A DNA stretch of 64,000 nucleotides from Stictocephala bisonia (taxonomy: Eukaryota; Arthropoda; Insecta; Hemiptera; Membracidae), in assembly GCA_035578905.1 (NCBI GenBank), contig JAQJVL010000679.1, positions 310,001 through 374,000 on the forward strand, given 5' to 3'. Made by a program: the position numbers and the translations under genes. The notes beneath the pieces are model-generated. The model ran no database searches and was not told the DNA's origin. It was given only the letters and a program-made list of their open reading frames with translations. Positions 35,318 through 47,190 of this stretch are shown here, one piece after another; position 1 is the first letter of the stretch; each line of letters opens with the position of its first letter.

Positions 35318-35337
35318 TTAACCCTTTCAGGAGTAAA

Positions 35338-35353
35338 GACGTCATATGACGTC
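35338..35353. promoter_or_regulatory. Perfect CRE-type palindrome GACGTCATATGACGTC
   Basis: A 16-bp perfect palindrome made of two TGACGTC half-sites in the left MITE arm. A near copy (GACGTCATGCGACGTC) lies at 35959-35974 and another at about 35915. bZIP binding is only inferred. Confidence 0.45.
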
Positions 35354-35673
35354 CTAATTTTCGTGACTGAAAGAAGTATTAGTTTTGAAAAAGACAAGTT
35401 GTAAAGGAGTAAAAAAATTAAATGTCAAAAAATGTTTCAAACTTGTTTATTACATTACATAATTAATTATTATATTAACACAGTACTAAATAATATAACA
35501 CTAATGTAATATAAAAATAATAAATAAGAACAACTCTACCGTAAAATAAAAATAATAAAAGCAATCAATAACGTATTGAAAGTATAAAAGCGATAGCCAA
35601 GTGCACTGCAGACTCAATAAATTTACTGTGTGTAGCTGTGTAGCTGACAGACAACAGAGAATGTACGTGAAAA

Positions 35674-35746
35674 GCGCGCCAAAGGAGTGAAATGCGCGCC
35701 AAACGTTGTATCAGCTGCACGCCAGCTGATGACATCGGGCGGGAAC
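35674..35746. promoter_or_regulatory. Cluster of three E2F-like sites
   Basis: GCGCCAAA at 35676-35683 and 35696-35703, and GGCGGGAA at 35738-35745. They match the E2F consensus (TTTSSCGC or its complement). CAGCTG-type E-boxes lie between them. It may be the remnant of the promoter of the parent transposon. Confidence 0.4.
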
Positions 35747-36054
35747 CAAATCAGTTTAGATAGAGAGGACAAATGAATGATACCACTGACACGAAGAGTG
35801 CCAAAAAATGTGCACATCTGAAATTTGAGTTTGCCTGTGGCAGATAGTAATAGTGTAATGTGTTAAGAATATTCACAATTAATTTAATAAATTAAATAAT
35901 TTACCATTACACAAGACGTCACATGACGCCCTTACTCATTTAGGCCTATTTATAAAAAGACGTCATGCGACGTCTTTACTCAATTTAGCTAAATTAACGC
36001 ACTTCTGAAAGGGTTAATGTTCAATTATTAAAGAGTATGTTGTGTATGCACACC

Positions 36055-39000
36055 TTAGGCGTGCCTATTAATACATCCACAGCAGCGTTGATAGTATTCT
36101 TGGAAGTACGAATGCTAGGCGTGCCTATTAATACACCCACAGAAGTGTTGATAGTATTCTTGGAAGTACGAATGCTAGGCCTGCCTATTAATACACCCAT
36201 AGCAGCGTTGATAGTATTCTTGGAAGTACGAATGCTAGGCGTGTCTATTAATACACCCACAGCAGTGTTGATAGTATTCTTGGAAGTACGAATGCTAGGC
36301 CTGCATATTAATACACCCATAGCAGCGTTGATAGTATTCTTGGAAGTACGAATGCTTGGCCTGCCTACTAATACACCCATAGCAGCGTTGATAGTATTCT
36401 TGGTAGTGTGAATGCTAGGTGTGCCTATTAATACACCCACAGCTGCGTTGATAGTATTCTTGGAAGTGTGAATGCTAGGCGTGCCTATTAATACACCCAC
36501 AGCTGCGTTGATAGTATTCTTGGAAGTGCGAATGCTAGGTGTGCCTATTAATACACCCACAGATGCGTTGATAGTATTATTGGAAGTACGAATGCTAGGC
36601 GTGTCTATTAATACACCCACAGCTGCGTTGATAGTATTCTTGGAAGTGTGAATGCTAGGCGTGCCTATTAATACACCCACAGCAGCGTTGATAGTATTCT
36701 TGGAAGTGTGAATGCTAGGCGTGCCTATTAATACACCCACAGCTGCGTTGATAGTATTCTTGGAAGTGCGAATGCTAGGTGTGCCTATTAATACACCCAC
36801 AGATGCGTTGATAGTATTATTGGAAGTACGAATGCTAGGCGTGTCTATTAATACACCCACAGCTGCGTTGATAGTATTCTTGGAAGTGTGAATGCTAGGT
36901 GTGTCTATTAATACACCCACAGCAGCGTTGATAGTATTCTTAGAAGTGTGAATGCAGGGCGTGCCTAATTATACACCCACAGCAGCGTTGATAGTATTCT
37001 TGGAAGTGTGAATGCTAGGCGTGCCTATTAATACACCCACAGAAGTGTTGATAGTATTCTTGGAAGTGTGAATGCTAGGCGTGCCTATTAATACACCCAC
37101 AGCTGCGTTGAAAGTATTCTTGGATGTGTGAATGCTAGGTTTGCCCATTAATACACCCTCAGATGCGTTGATAGTATTCTTGGAAGTGTGAATGCTAGGT
37201 GTGCCTATTAATACACCCACAGCTGCGTTGATAGTATTCTTGGAAGTGTGAATGCTAGGTGTGCCTATTAATACACCCACAGCTGCGTTGATAGTATTAT
37301 TGGAAGTGTGATTGCTAGGTGTGCCTATTAATACACCCACAGCTGCGTTGATAGTATTCTTGGAAGTGTGAATGCTAGGCGTGCCTAATTATACACCCAC
37401 AGCAGCGTTGGTAGTATTCTTGGAAGTGTGAATGCTAGGTGTGCCTATTAATACACCCACAGCTGCGTTGATAGTATTCTTGGAAGAGTGAATTCTAGGT
37501 GTGCCTATTTATACACCCACAGCTGCGTTGATAGTATTCTTGGAAGTGTGAATGCTAGGTGTGCCTATTAATACACCCACAGATGCGTTGATAGTGTTCT
37601 TGGAAGTGTGAATGCTAGGTGTGCCTATTAATACACTCACAGCTGCGTTTATAGTATTCTTGGAAGTGTGAATGCTAGGTGTGCCTATTAATACACCCAC
37701 AGCTGCGTTGATAGTATTATTGGAAGTGTGAATGCTAGGTGTGCCTATTAATACACCCACAGCAGCGTTGATAGTATTCTTGGAAGTGTAAATGCTAGGT
37801 GTGCCTATTAATACACCCACAGCTGCGTTGATAGTATTCTTGGAAGTGTGAATGCTAGGCTTGCCTAATTTTACACCCACAGCTGCGTTGATAGTATTCT
37901 TGGAAGAGTGAATGCTAGGTGTGCCTATTAATATACCCACAGCTGCGTTGATAGTATTCTTGGAAGTGTGAATGCTAAGTGTGCCTATTAATACACCTAC
38001 AGCTGCGTTGATAGTATTCTTGGAAGTGTGAATGGTAGGCGTGCCTATTAATACACCCACATCTGAGTTGATAGTATTCTTGGAAGTGTGAATGCTAGGC
38101 TTGCCTAATTATACACCTACAGCAGCGTTGATAGTATTCTTGGAAGTATGAATGCTAGGTGTGCCTATTAATACACCCACAGCTGCGTTGATAGTATTCT
38201 TGGAAGAGTGAATGCTAGGTGTGCCTATTAATACACCCACATCTGCGTTGATAGTATTCTTGGAAGTGTGAATGCTAGGTGTGCCTATTAATACACCCAC
38301 AGCAGCGTTGATAGTATTCTTGGAAGAGTGAATGCTAGGTGTGCCTATTAATACACCCACAGCTGCGTTGATAGTATTCTTGGAAGTGTGAATGCTAGGT
38401 GTGCCTATTAATACACCCACAGCAGCGTTGATAGTATTCTTGGAAGTGTGAATGCTAGGCTTGCCTAATTATAAACCCACAGCAGCGTTGATAGTATTCT
38501 TGGAAGTATGAATGCTAGGTGTGCCTATTAATACACCCACAGCTGCGTTGATTTATTCTTGGAAGTGTGAATGCTAGGTGTGCCTATTAATACACCCACA
38601 GCAGCGTTGATAGTATTATTGGAAGTGTGAATGCTAGGTGTGCCTATTAATACACCCACAGCTGCGTTGATAATGTTCTTGGAAGTGTGAATGCTAGGTG
38701 TGCCTATTAATACACCCACAGCTGCGTTGATAGTATTCTTGGAAGTGTGAATGCTAGGCTTGCCTAATTATACACCCACAGCTGCATTGATAGTATTCTT
38801 GGAAGTATGAATGCTAGGTGTGCCTATTAATACACCCACAGATGCGTTGATAGTATTCTTGGAAGAGTGAATAATAGGTGTGTCTATTAATACACCCACA
38901 GCTGCGTTGATAGTATTCTTGGAAGTGTGAATGCTAGGCGTGCCTATTAATACACCCACAGCTGCGTTGATAGTATTCTTGGAAGTATGAATGCTAGGTG

Positions 39001-39840
39001 TGCCTATTAATACACCCACAGCTGCGTTGATAGTATTCTTGGAAGAGTGAATGCTAGGTGTGCCTATTAATACACCCACATCTGCGTTGATAGTATTCTT
39101 GGAAGTGTGAATGCTAGGCGTGCCTATTAATACACCCACAGCTGCGTTGATAGTATTCTTGGAAGTGTGAATGCTAGGTGTGCCTATTAATACACCCACA
39201 GCTGCGTTGATAGTATTCTTGGAAGTGTGAATGCTAGGCTTGCCTAATTATAAACCCACAGCAGCGTTGATAGTATTCTTGGAAGTATGAATGCTAGGTG
39301 TGCCTATTAATACACCCACAGCTGCGTTGATTTATTCTTGGAAGTGTGAATGCTAGGTGTGCCTATTAATACACCCACAGCAGCGTTGATAGTATCATTG
39401 GAAGTGTGAATGCTAGGTGTGCCTATTAATACACCCACAGCTGCGTTGATATTATTCTTGGAAGTGTGAATTCAAGGCTTGCCTAATTATACACCCACAG
39501 CTGCGTTGATAGTATTCTTGGAAGTATGAATGCTAGTTGTGCCTAAAATACACCCACAGATGCGTTGATAGTATTCTTGGAAGAGTGAATGCTTGGTGTG
39601 CCTAATAATACACCCACAGCAGCGTTGATAGCATTCTTGGAAGTGTGAATGCTAGGCGTGCCTATTAATACACCCACAGCTGCGTTGATAGTATTCTTGG
39701 AAGTGTGAATGCTAGGCGTGCCTATTAATACACCCACAGCTGCGTTGATAGTATTCTTGGAAGTGTGAATGCTAGGCGTGCCTATTAATACACCCACAGC
39801 TGCGTTGATAGTATTCTTGGAAGTATGAATGCTAGGCGTG
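36055..39840. repeat. 60-bp minisatellite, about 63 units
   Basis: Unit GTGCCTATTAATACACCCAC plus AGCTGCGTTGATAGTATTCT plus TGGAAGTGTGAATGCTAGGT. As the unit is 60 bp, frames stay open: up to 299 codons on the minus strand of a 20-residue repeat (MGVLIGTPSIHTSKNTINAA) and 124 on the plus strand. Several units are one to two bases short (near 38550 and 39330) and break the frame. Higher-order copies: 36481-36660 recurs 240 bp on, and 38461-38600 recurs 779 bp on. Best read as non-coding satellite. Confidence 0.95.
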
Positions 39841-40479
39841 GTGCACCTTTACGAATATTTTATAGGTTTATATTTTATAAAGTTGATAGCTACTTAAATG
39901 CATGGTTTTCTGGTAGTCATCAACATTTCTTTGGGTTCTAACATTAGAATACTTTCTTTTGTAATGGCTTTCTTATCTAAAAATTATACCTTTCTGCAAC
40001 AATGCATTTATATTAAGCTTTAAAAAAATGTGGTTTTGTTATAAGATAGCCGACTTCCTCTGATGTTTCATTACGCATTTTAACCTGTTTTCCCGATAAA
40101 TAGAAAGACTAATTGTATAACTTATGCCAGTATTGGTTTGGAAACTTTCTCGGTCAATTTTGTAATAGTAGAAATGCGCCATCCTGTTCCTGGGATGATG
40201 TGAGGTTTGGTTTTTGAATCCTGGACGTTTAAGACTTGAAATGTTTGTTCAAAAATATCAGTTTGAGCCGCAGCTCCCGAGACAGAAATTAACCTCTGTG
40301 GTACTTACAACTAATCAGTTTTTTACAAATAAATTAAATATCTTGTAACTACATTATTATGATAAATAGTTTAACCTTGTTACTACCGTATTGATATATG
40401 AATATAATTGTTTTTATTATGAAACCAATTTACTTGATACAATACACCAAATGAATTGCTCACACACTTTTGCACACTA
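39841..40479. other. Spacer after the minisatellite
   Basis: AT-rich, with the dispersed repeat at 40225-40312 and nothing else recognised. Confidence 0.4.
40225..40312. repeat. Dispersed repeat with GAGCCGCAGCTC, copy 2
   Basis: Second copy of the repeat at 9170-9240; the match also includes the upstream TTGTTCAAAA. Same orientation. Confidence 0.6.
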
Positions 40480-40875
40480 TATTAGGAGTTTATAACTGGA
40501 AGCCACAGGACGGTAGTCTACGAACGCTTGCCCTCACACACGGGCGTTCATTTTGTCAACAAATTACCGGACTCAATTAAAAATTCACCAGCGCTCAAGG
40601 CGTTAAAAACTCGTCTTAAACGCTTTTTAGCGTCTCATGCATTTTATAGTACTGACGAGTATATGGCATGTAACTGGGAGACCACATAATCATATGACTG
40701 ACAACCAGCGCCGGAAGTGGGAATTGGGCATGAATGAATGTGTGACTGAAAATGGTGTATGTTTGAATGAGGTTTCGATGTGGTATGAATGTATTAATTT
40801 GAATATTTTTAGTATGACGATTGCTATACAATTTTTAATGTCTTGGCAAAATAAACTTGATTTGATTTGATTATA
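40480..40875 (+). mobile_element. 5'-truncated LINE (non-LTR retrotransposon) 3' end
   Basis: The frame open to TAA at 40687-40689 reads VVYERLPSHTGVHFVNKLPD, SIKNSPALKALKTRLKRFLA, then SHAFYSTDEYM. This is the usual C-terminal end of an insect non-LTR reverse transcriptase (…LP..IK…FK..LK.FL…). A roughly 170-bp 3' UTR and a TTGATTTGATTTGATT tail follow. The catalytic domain is missing, as expected of a truncated insertion. Confidence 0.75.
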
Positions 40876-42049
40876 TTATTCAAAGTTTTTACGTATTACA
40901 ATAAACTACAACAAGTTCTACATGAGTATTGTCCTGGTCCGCATTCGACAAGGTTTGCACTTGACCGCCAATTACGTATATTTGTGCGATTTCTCTTAAT
41001 TTCCTTTACTTTGAATTCCAACCCGTGTTTACGAAATTAGTCGGATTTCCTGGAGTTATTTTTCAATCATAGATTTGTATAATATAACCAGTAATTTATT
41101 AAAACAAGTGTTTTAGAAAAGAGATTATTAAGGATAATTTCTAAATAATTTCTAACCTTATACTATTGTAATACATCACACATATGGAAATAGTTACAGT
41201 TAAAACAATTTAATATAGTGTTATTTCAATGAAACTTACTGTATGCTTAAAATAAGATCTAATTTATTAGTTTTAATGCATCCCCATTCAAATTGAATAT
41301 AGTAAGTTTGATAGGGTTTAAATAATGTTAGTAAACACCTATTGGGGGTGGGGTGGGAGTTAATGTATTCAGCACCTCGCCTGCAATGTATCAGTGCTGT
41401 GTTGTATTGTTGCAAGGTAATGGAATAATAAAACTTACATTCATCACCTAAGACCATAAAACCCAAACTGTGACCTGATTGAACAGTTAATTGCAGTGGT
41501 AATAATCTACACTTCCTTCCAAACTACAGGATTACATATGAATTATAGATTAAAATGTAAGATATGAAACCTTTAGTATATACGATTTTGATTTTGGCAA
41601 ATATGTTTCCTTATCAAACAAATAGTTAACCATGAAATATTATTTAATTCATGTTATATAAAAATATTACGAAGAAATTTAAAAACAGCAAAAATAAGCA
41701 ACACTTGTTGTGTAGTATATGTTGTCATTTCTTACGTGAGGCTTTTTCAAAGAATTGCTTAATCGTTCTCTAACGATTTTATAAAATTTTAATTATTGCA
41801 AACTAAACTTTAAACTTGGCGGTGATTTTGAGATTTTATATACACTGGCTATCAGGTTCACAGAATTAGTTTGAATTGGAATATTATCTGCTTATCTGCT
41901 GTATTATCTTATAACTGGCTAACTATCCTGTATTTATTCTCTATTTGACTGGCTTTACTTTTTGGGATTGAAATATAAATCCTCCATTGCAGAACTACCT
42001 GGCAGAAATTCATAATACTCATAAAACAGATTACGTGATAGATTATGTC
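40876..42049. other. Spacer
   Basis: A 76-codon minus frame at 41236-41466 (with CRRGAEYINSHPTPNRC) is mildly coding-like but unrecognised. The rest is AT-rich. Confidence 0.35.
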
Positions 42050-42461
42050 AGATATAAATGGCCACTATATGGAGATAACCGTATGACATAGGACTGTGAC
42101 CTATAAGCCTTTGCCATATGGTTATCTTCATAGTTAATCTACCACATTGTTAACACGGATCTTCACGATAGTCATATACGTACATGCTATATGGTAATCA
42201 TAGTTACCTCCATATGATGCCTATTTATACCTGAAATATAGTAATAATGTGTTCTGCCATATGATTATTGTGTATTTCTGCCATATGGATGTACCGGATA
42301 TCTGCTATACAATCATAGTGATTGTTAACGTTAGATATAAATATCAGCCATATGGTTATCGAGTGAATATCCATATGGTGGTCATAGATATTTGCCATAT
42401 TGGTATAATGAATATCTCCAAAATGTTAGACATATAAATTAGTGATTTAGTTATCATGATT
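42050..42461. repeat. Degenerate CCATATGG-rich repeat, left part
   Basis: Loosely repeated 35-40 bp units of the type ATCTGCCATATGGTTATCA. The same degenerate pattern resumes at 49093, so one array has been split by the retrotransposon. Confidence 0.7.
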
Positions 42462-42465
42462 ATCT

Positions 42466-43228
42466 TGAGACCCATCCCCCCACCAAAGCTGGAAAGCGTG
42501 CCAACTGGGGGATGGCTCAAAACAAGTCAAGCAACGATGGGATCACGGGTGGCAGTTGGAGGGTCAAAATAAAACTCGGCAGCTGAGCAAAACTACTTTA
42601 TTACCAAGAATTAATTACGTATAGGGAACTAAAAATGGTAAACGGAAAACTAGGCTATGGATACAGGAGCAATATGTTATAACATGAAAATCAAACTAAA
42701 CGGATAGGCTAGGTTATTGTCAATTACCAAAAAGATGGTAAATCGGTAACTCCAACTGAAAAAGGCTCAACAAAACATTATACAGAACTACTATTACATA
42801 TAAAACCAGATATAATAAAGCAATTAATGTTAAAAAGGTAACATTGAGCACATGGCTCGAACCTAGGTTAACCAATATCTAGACAAAGAATACAATTTTA
42901 ACAAAACCCTAAAAATGACAAATAAACCGGAATATTATTTAAACAAAGTATTTTCACCAAAAGGGTGATTAGATATTAGAAATTACAAAAGAACACTTAC
43001 GTTTTGGAGCCTCTAGCCTCGCATGGTAAGGTGGTTCGGCCGCAGAGAAACTACTAGAACAATCCAACAGACGGCCAACCCGACAGACCAAAGCTGGAAC
43101 ACGGAACGAACGGATCCGAGCCAACGGCCACCAAAGTAAGCGAAACGCCGGGCACAAGCGAATCTCAGGCAGCCTGGCAGACCACGACGAAAAAAAACGA
43201 AATGTACCGGTCAAAACGACCCGGTACA
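42466..43228 (-). repeat. 3' LTR of the Ty3/gypsy element
   Basis: 763 bp, beginning TG and ending CA as read on the plus strand, about 98 percent identical to 48327-49088. Its end in element orientation starts with a perfect hairpin, TGTACCGG...CCGGTACA. A minus-strand AATAAA at about 42596 could mark the R/U5 boundary. A GTAAGT donor-like site sits near 42985. Confidence 0.95.
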
Positions 43229-43240
43229 ACCTCCCTCTTC
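43229..43240 (-). promoter_or_regulatory. Polypurine tract
   Basis: Immediately upstream of the 3' LTR in element orientation the sequence is GAAGAGGGAGGT, all purine but the last base. This is the expected primer site for plus-strand synthesis. Confidence 0.7.
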
Positions 43241-43443
43241 AAAACCTCAACACACCCAGGCAGGGGAGAAAACTCGGTACCTCAGGGAACCCAACAGAAG
43301 AAGAAAAAGAACCCTCCAAAGAGTGGTGCTCCAAGGACGCCAAAGAGAATCTAAGAGGGGAAACCCCTCGAACAGGGAGCGAACTACCCTGACGGTCGGG
43401 CCCGACCAGAAAAGAGAGAAGGAGACTCTCTCAGGACAGCAAC
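43241..43443 (-). other. Non-coding stretch after integrase
   Basis: About 200 bp between the integrase stop and the polypurine tract, where some gypsy elements carry env. There is no such frame here. Confidence 0.6.
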
Positions 43444-45342
43444 CTAGGGCGCAGAGGTGATCAATCTCTGTGCCCCCAAGAAACCCCCAGGAACACCAAC
43501 TCCTGGATAAACCGTTCCCCGGAAAGCCTTAAGCTGGGACACATGGGCTTTCCTGAACACCCTGCCTGACTGAGGATCAACCAGCAGAGCAGTCACCGGT
43601 GACAAAAACCTGTCGATGCGGTGGGGACTAGACCACCGATAGCACAACTTTGCAGCTCTTCGTTCCGCGGCCGAACTGACCGGGTGAGCCTGACAAAGAA
43701 CCAGATCTCCATCCTGAAAAGGGTTAGGAGTACGACCCTTATCATACCTCCTCCTTACTCTCTCTCTAGCTCGTAGCAGGTTGCGCCGAGCAGCCCGCCA
43801 CGTGGACACTACGTCAGTGGTACCTGGCGTAGGTAGAAGATCCTCTAGCCTCCACAAGTTGGACAAAGGGTTGTTAGGAGGGTAGCCATGTAGAATCTCG
43901 AAGGGAGTGGCATTGTGACTCTCATGCTTGGAAGAATTAAAAGGAAGCTGGACCCAAGAGAGACTCTCATCCCAGGTGTTCTGCTTCTCAGCATGGAAAG
44001 TAATAAGGGCAGACCGAAGATTGCGGTTGAACCGCTCTGCATGAGAAGGCTGTGGGTAATAAGGCGAGGTAGTCACATGCCTGATACCATTGCCAAAACA
44101 GAACCTACGAAACTCGTGTGAGGTAAACTGGCTACCGTTGTCGGACACAAGAGTGGAAGGCACACCAAAGTGCTGGAAGAGTTGGGACTGGAGAGCACGG
44201 ATGGTGAGCTTAGCCGTAGCACTCCGAAGTGGGAAAAGCCAAACGAACTTCGAGAAAGCATCCACACAAACAAATAGGTAGGAGCTACCTGACTTGCTAC
44301 GGGGAAAAGGACCCACGTAGTCGATGAACAACTTCTCAAAAGGACGCTCGGCCACCTCAGAAGATAACAACCCTAACTTAGCATTCTGTCTAGGCTTGCT
44401 GAGAGAGCACAGGTGACAAGCCCGCACTCTGACTGCAACATCCCGGTCCTTGCCCTTCCAGATGAAATACCTACGAATCTTAGCGATGGTCTTATGAATG
44501 CCAAGATGACCGCCCACAAGAGAAGAGTGATAATACTGAAAGACCATCGGTACTAGATGACTAGGCAGCACTACACGGTGTTCACCCCTCTGTCGAGGAC
44601 GGCAACAGAGTACCCCTTTGGACAGAAAATAGGGAGGGTGGGCACCTCCCTCTTGAAGCTCACTTAAGATGACTGACAGCTCAGGATCTTTCTGCTGATG
44701 GGACAGTAGGTCGTCAAAAGCCAGAGGAAAATCCAGAAGAACAGCACCACACTGAGCAACAGCCTCAGTAGGTGGATCACTGGGTTCATGATACATGCGG
44801 GAAAGAGCATCCGCGAAGACATTCTGGGTACCCCTAAGATGTTGGACTCGGAACTTAAAAGCAGACATTTTGACCACCCAGCGACCAATTTTCCCAAGCT
44901 GTCTGGGATGGGCAAGAAGCCAAGATAGTGCCTGATTGTCCGTCTCCAGCAAGCACTCAGCGTGTTCCAAGAAACACCGAAACTTGTCCGTACCAAAGAC
45001 AACAGCCAGACACTCTAACTCATAGATGGAAGAAGCTTTCTTTTCCTGGTGAGACAACGTCCTCGAAGCAAAAGCGATGGGCTGCCTGACCCCACCAAAC
45101 TCCTGAGAAAGAACAGCAGCAATGGCGGAGGAGGAGGCATCAGTCTGAAGAATAAATTCTCTGCTGAAATCAGGCATAGGCAGGACAGGAGGTTGCATGA
45201 TAGCCTTCTTGAGAGCATCAAAGGCAGTCTGCTGAGCTTGGCCCCACACAAAAGGGACACCTTTCTTTCGCAACTCGTTCAACGGGGCAGCAAGCTCGGC
45301 CACGTTAGGGATGAAGCGACGGTAAAAATTCACCATCCCCAC
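43444..45342 (-). CDS. pol: pol, RNase H and integrase domains
   Basis: A 632-codon open frame; its first Met is internal to Pol, not a real start. RT thumb/connection: GMVNFYRRFIPNVAELAAPL. RNase H: ILQTDASSSAIAAVLSQE, YELECLAV, LETDNQALSWLL, QNVFADALSRM (catalytic acidic residues present). Integrase: zinc-binding H..H..C..C region (GGHLGIHKT…RACHLC), then D (FIDYVGPF), D (LVSDNGSQFTS) and E (PSHAERFNRN). A C-terminal segment (DGDLVLCQAHPV, YRWSSPHRIDRF) resembles the GPY/F module. No chromodomain is evident. This is the best-preserved part of the element. Confidence 0.92.
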   Translation of the reverse strand: MGMVNFYRRFIPNVAELAAPLNELRKKGVPFVWGQAQQTAFDALKKAIMQPPVLPMPDFSREFILQTDASSSAIAAVLSQEFGGVRQPIAFASRTLSHQEKKASSIYELECLAVVFGTDKFRCFLEHAECLLETDNQALSWLLAHPRQLGKIGRWVVKMSAFKFRVQHLRGTQNVFADALSRMYHEPSDPPTEAVAQCGAVLLDFPLAFDDLLSHQQKDPELSVILSELQEGGAHPPYFLSKGVLCCRPRQRGEHRVVLPSHLVPMVFQYYHSSLVGGHLGIHKTIAKIRRYFIWKGKDRDVAVRVRACHLCSLSKPRQNAKLGLLSSEVAERPFEKLFIDYVGPFPRSKSGSSYLFVCVDAFSKFVWLFPLRSATAKLTIRALQSQLFQHFGVPSTLVSDNGSQFTSHEFRRFCFGNGIRHVTTSPYYPQPSHAERFNRNLRSALITFHAEKQNTWDESLSWVQLPFNSSKHESHNATPFEILHGYPPNNPLSNLWRLEDLLPTPGTTDVVSTWRAARRNLLRARERVRRRYDKGRTPNPFQDGDLVLCQAHPVSSAAERRAAKLCYRWSSPHRIDRFLSPVTALLVDPQSGRVFRKAHVSQLKAFRGTVYPGVGVPGGFLGAQRLITSAP

Positions 45343-46282
45343 AAAACGGGCAATCCCCTTGAAAATCCCGAATGCCCTGGGTCCTCGCAGGATCTATGCA
45401 GACGCCTCGAGAAGATATCAGATGACCCAGAAAAGAAATCTCAGGACGAGCAAAAGTGACTTTCTCTGGATTGACGGTAAGGCCAGCTGATTTAAGGCGA
45501 CTAAGAACTTCCTCCAGATGTTGCATGTGTTCCCTGAAAGTCTCACTGTAGACAAGAAGGTCGTCCAGGTAATTGAAGACAAACTTGAATTTCACATCAT
45601 GGAAGATGGAATCAAGCAGACGAGTAAGAGTCTGGGCCCCCACAGCAAGACCCATAGGAACCCTAGTGAACTGATAGAGATTCCAGGGAACACAGAAGCT
45701 AGTCATAGGCCGTGATTCCTTCTTCAATGGAATCTGATGGTAGGCCTGGTTCAAATCAAACACACTGAAAAACTTAGCCTTACCGAACCAATCAAACGCA
45801 GAATGCAAATCAGGCAGAGGTACCGAGTCAATAGCGACCTTAGCGTTGAGCCTCCGATAATCCATCACAAGCCTAGACTTACCATTAGGCTTGGGCACAA
45901 GAAAAGCTGGACTGGCATACGCGGAACGAGACGGTTCAATCACACCCTTGCTCAGAAGATCTTCAATTATAGCCCTCATAACCTCCATCTTTGGGGGAGC
46001 AAGTTTGTACGGATTACTTCTAACAGGCTGAGAATCGGTGAGGTGGATCTCATACTCCAGAAGAGAAGTGACCCCAAGCTCAGGCGTAAGCACATAAGGA
46101 AACTGCAAACACAGCCTCCTAATGGCCTCCGACTGCTCAGGGGGGAGATGACCAACTGGATCCACCTTGGGTTGTTCGGGCTCACAACCCACCTCTCTGA
46201 CTGCAGGAGGGCAGTCAGAATCACCTACTAGAGGCACCAAAACTCGCCGATTGAACTTGAAAAACATCAAGCACCATACCAC
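45305..46282 (-). pseudogene. pol: pol, reverse transcriptase domain
   Basis: A complete set of RT motifs in order: LVPKPNGKSRLVMDYRRLN, FSVFDLNQAYHQIPL (first catalytic Asp), SFCVPWNLYQFTRVPMGL, the FNYLDDLLVYS box with two catalytic Asp, and FLGHLISSRGV. It copies element RNA into DNA. After QGIRDF the reading frame is lost: comparison with the family suggests about 17 bases are missing near 45360 before the RNase H frame resumes. The residues after that point to 45305 are out of frame. Confidence 0.9.
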
Positions 46283-46670
46283 TCTTAGAAATAAAGTCTG
46301 CCCCTAGGATACAAGAAACCGCCGGGTCCTTGGCAACAAGAAAACCCCACCTCCAGGAAAATCCTTCAATTTTAAATTGTAAAAACGCCTTCAAAAGAAT
46401 AGGTAAAGGAGTTTGGGATGCCGTCCAGCAAGTAACAGAAGAAGGCTCGGTGTGCCTGACAAGTCCTAAGGCGTCAAGGGACTCAAAAAGAGAATGGCTG
46501 ATGATACTGCATGCCGAACCAGAATCAAGAAGGGCTTGACACACCGTACCACCAAAAGAAACCAAAACGCCAGGACACACCGAGGTGACCGCCCTAAGTC
46601 CCAGGGAAGCCATGCCAGCAAGGCCCGAAAAATCCCCAACACTCCTGCTATGGGCACGTGTCAGAGGCAA
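46221..46670 (-). pseudogene. pol: pol, aspartic protease domain
   Basis: Retroviral-type aspartic protease, with active-site motif ALLDSGSACSIIS and the C-terminal flap/strand motif CILGADFISKSGMVLDVFQ. It would cleave Gag and Pol. The frame then fails: homology to the RT segment continues one frame away, at a run of five T (about 46261-46265), consistent with one extra base there. The catalytic residues are intact. Confidence 0.82.
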
Positions 46671-46702
46671 ATGGCCACGGTCACTCGCAACTACGCGGGG
46701 AG

Positions 46703-47190
46703 CTACTGTGGAGGCAACCCCTCGCGCTGAGCGTTTCCCGCCCCACGACCTCGAGCACGTGGACAGTCACGACGAATGTGACCAGGTTGGCCACAAGCAA
46801 AACACACAACAGGAGGCCGAGAACCACGACCCTCCACTGGCTGACTCGCACCTAAAGACATAGCCGGTCGACGGGTGGGGAGAGCACGATGACTCTCATG
46901 ATCCCTCCCTTGCTGGTCGGAGAACTGCATGCTGCGCGAAACAATGCACAGCTGATGCAGCTCCCGAAAAGACGAAGGCACACCAGCAAAAACTAATCTG
47001 CACCGTTCCTCAGGAGAAATGCCATCCAGGATGACACGAACGGTGTCAGCTTCAGAAAGTGTGAGGCGCAACGCTTGACGAGCTTCCTTGACTGAAGAGA
47101 CATAGGCTGCCAGAGACTTGCCCCTACCCTGCGACCGATAAAATCTGTCCATGACCATCCTCTCCCTGAGTCGAATGGGAAGAAACGACG
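46703..47190 (-). pseudogene. gag: gag, C-terminal part with zinc knuckle
   Basis: Continues the capsid in another frame (FLPIRLRERMVMDRFYRSQG, then VRVILDGISPEERCRLVF) and ends in a nucleocapsid with one CCHC knuckle, CFACGQPGHIRRDCPRA. The stop is at 46703. The knuckle binds genomic RNA during particle assembly. The frame start at 47212 is not a true initiation site. The next frame (protease) is reached by a -1 step, the usual gypsy arrangement for making Gag-Pol. Confidence 0.82.

Larger units (their letters stand above)
35322..36013. mobile_element. piggyBac-like MITE in TTAA sites
   Basis: Flanked by TTAA (35318-35321 and 36014-36017), the target of piggyBac transposases. Both ends start CCCTTTCAG, followed within 50 bp by GACGTC palindromes. 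There is no transposase. The interior (35620-35820) is GC-richer and holds two GCGCGCCAAA sites and one GGGCGGGAA, all E2F-like. This is a non-autonomous derivative. Confidence 0.82.

Noticed and set aside
35623..35817. 64-codon minus frame inside the TTAA element
   Set aside because: No transposase motif; it lies over the GC-rich core with the E2F-like sites.
36021..36920. 299-codon minus-strand frame (and similar frames to 39797)
   Set aside because: It is the translation of a 60-bp satellite; the frame is broken by short units further along, both strands are open, and there is no start context or splice structure.
42969..43229. 86-codon frame in the LTR, also present in the other LTR
   Set aside because: LTR U3/R sequence; its beginning shifts frame between the two LTRs because of an A-run indel, so it is not conserved coding.
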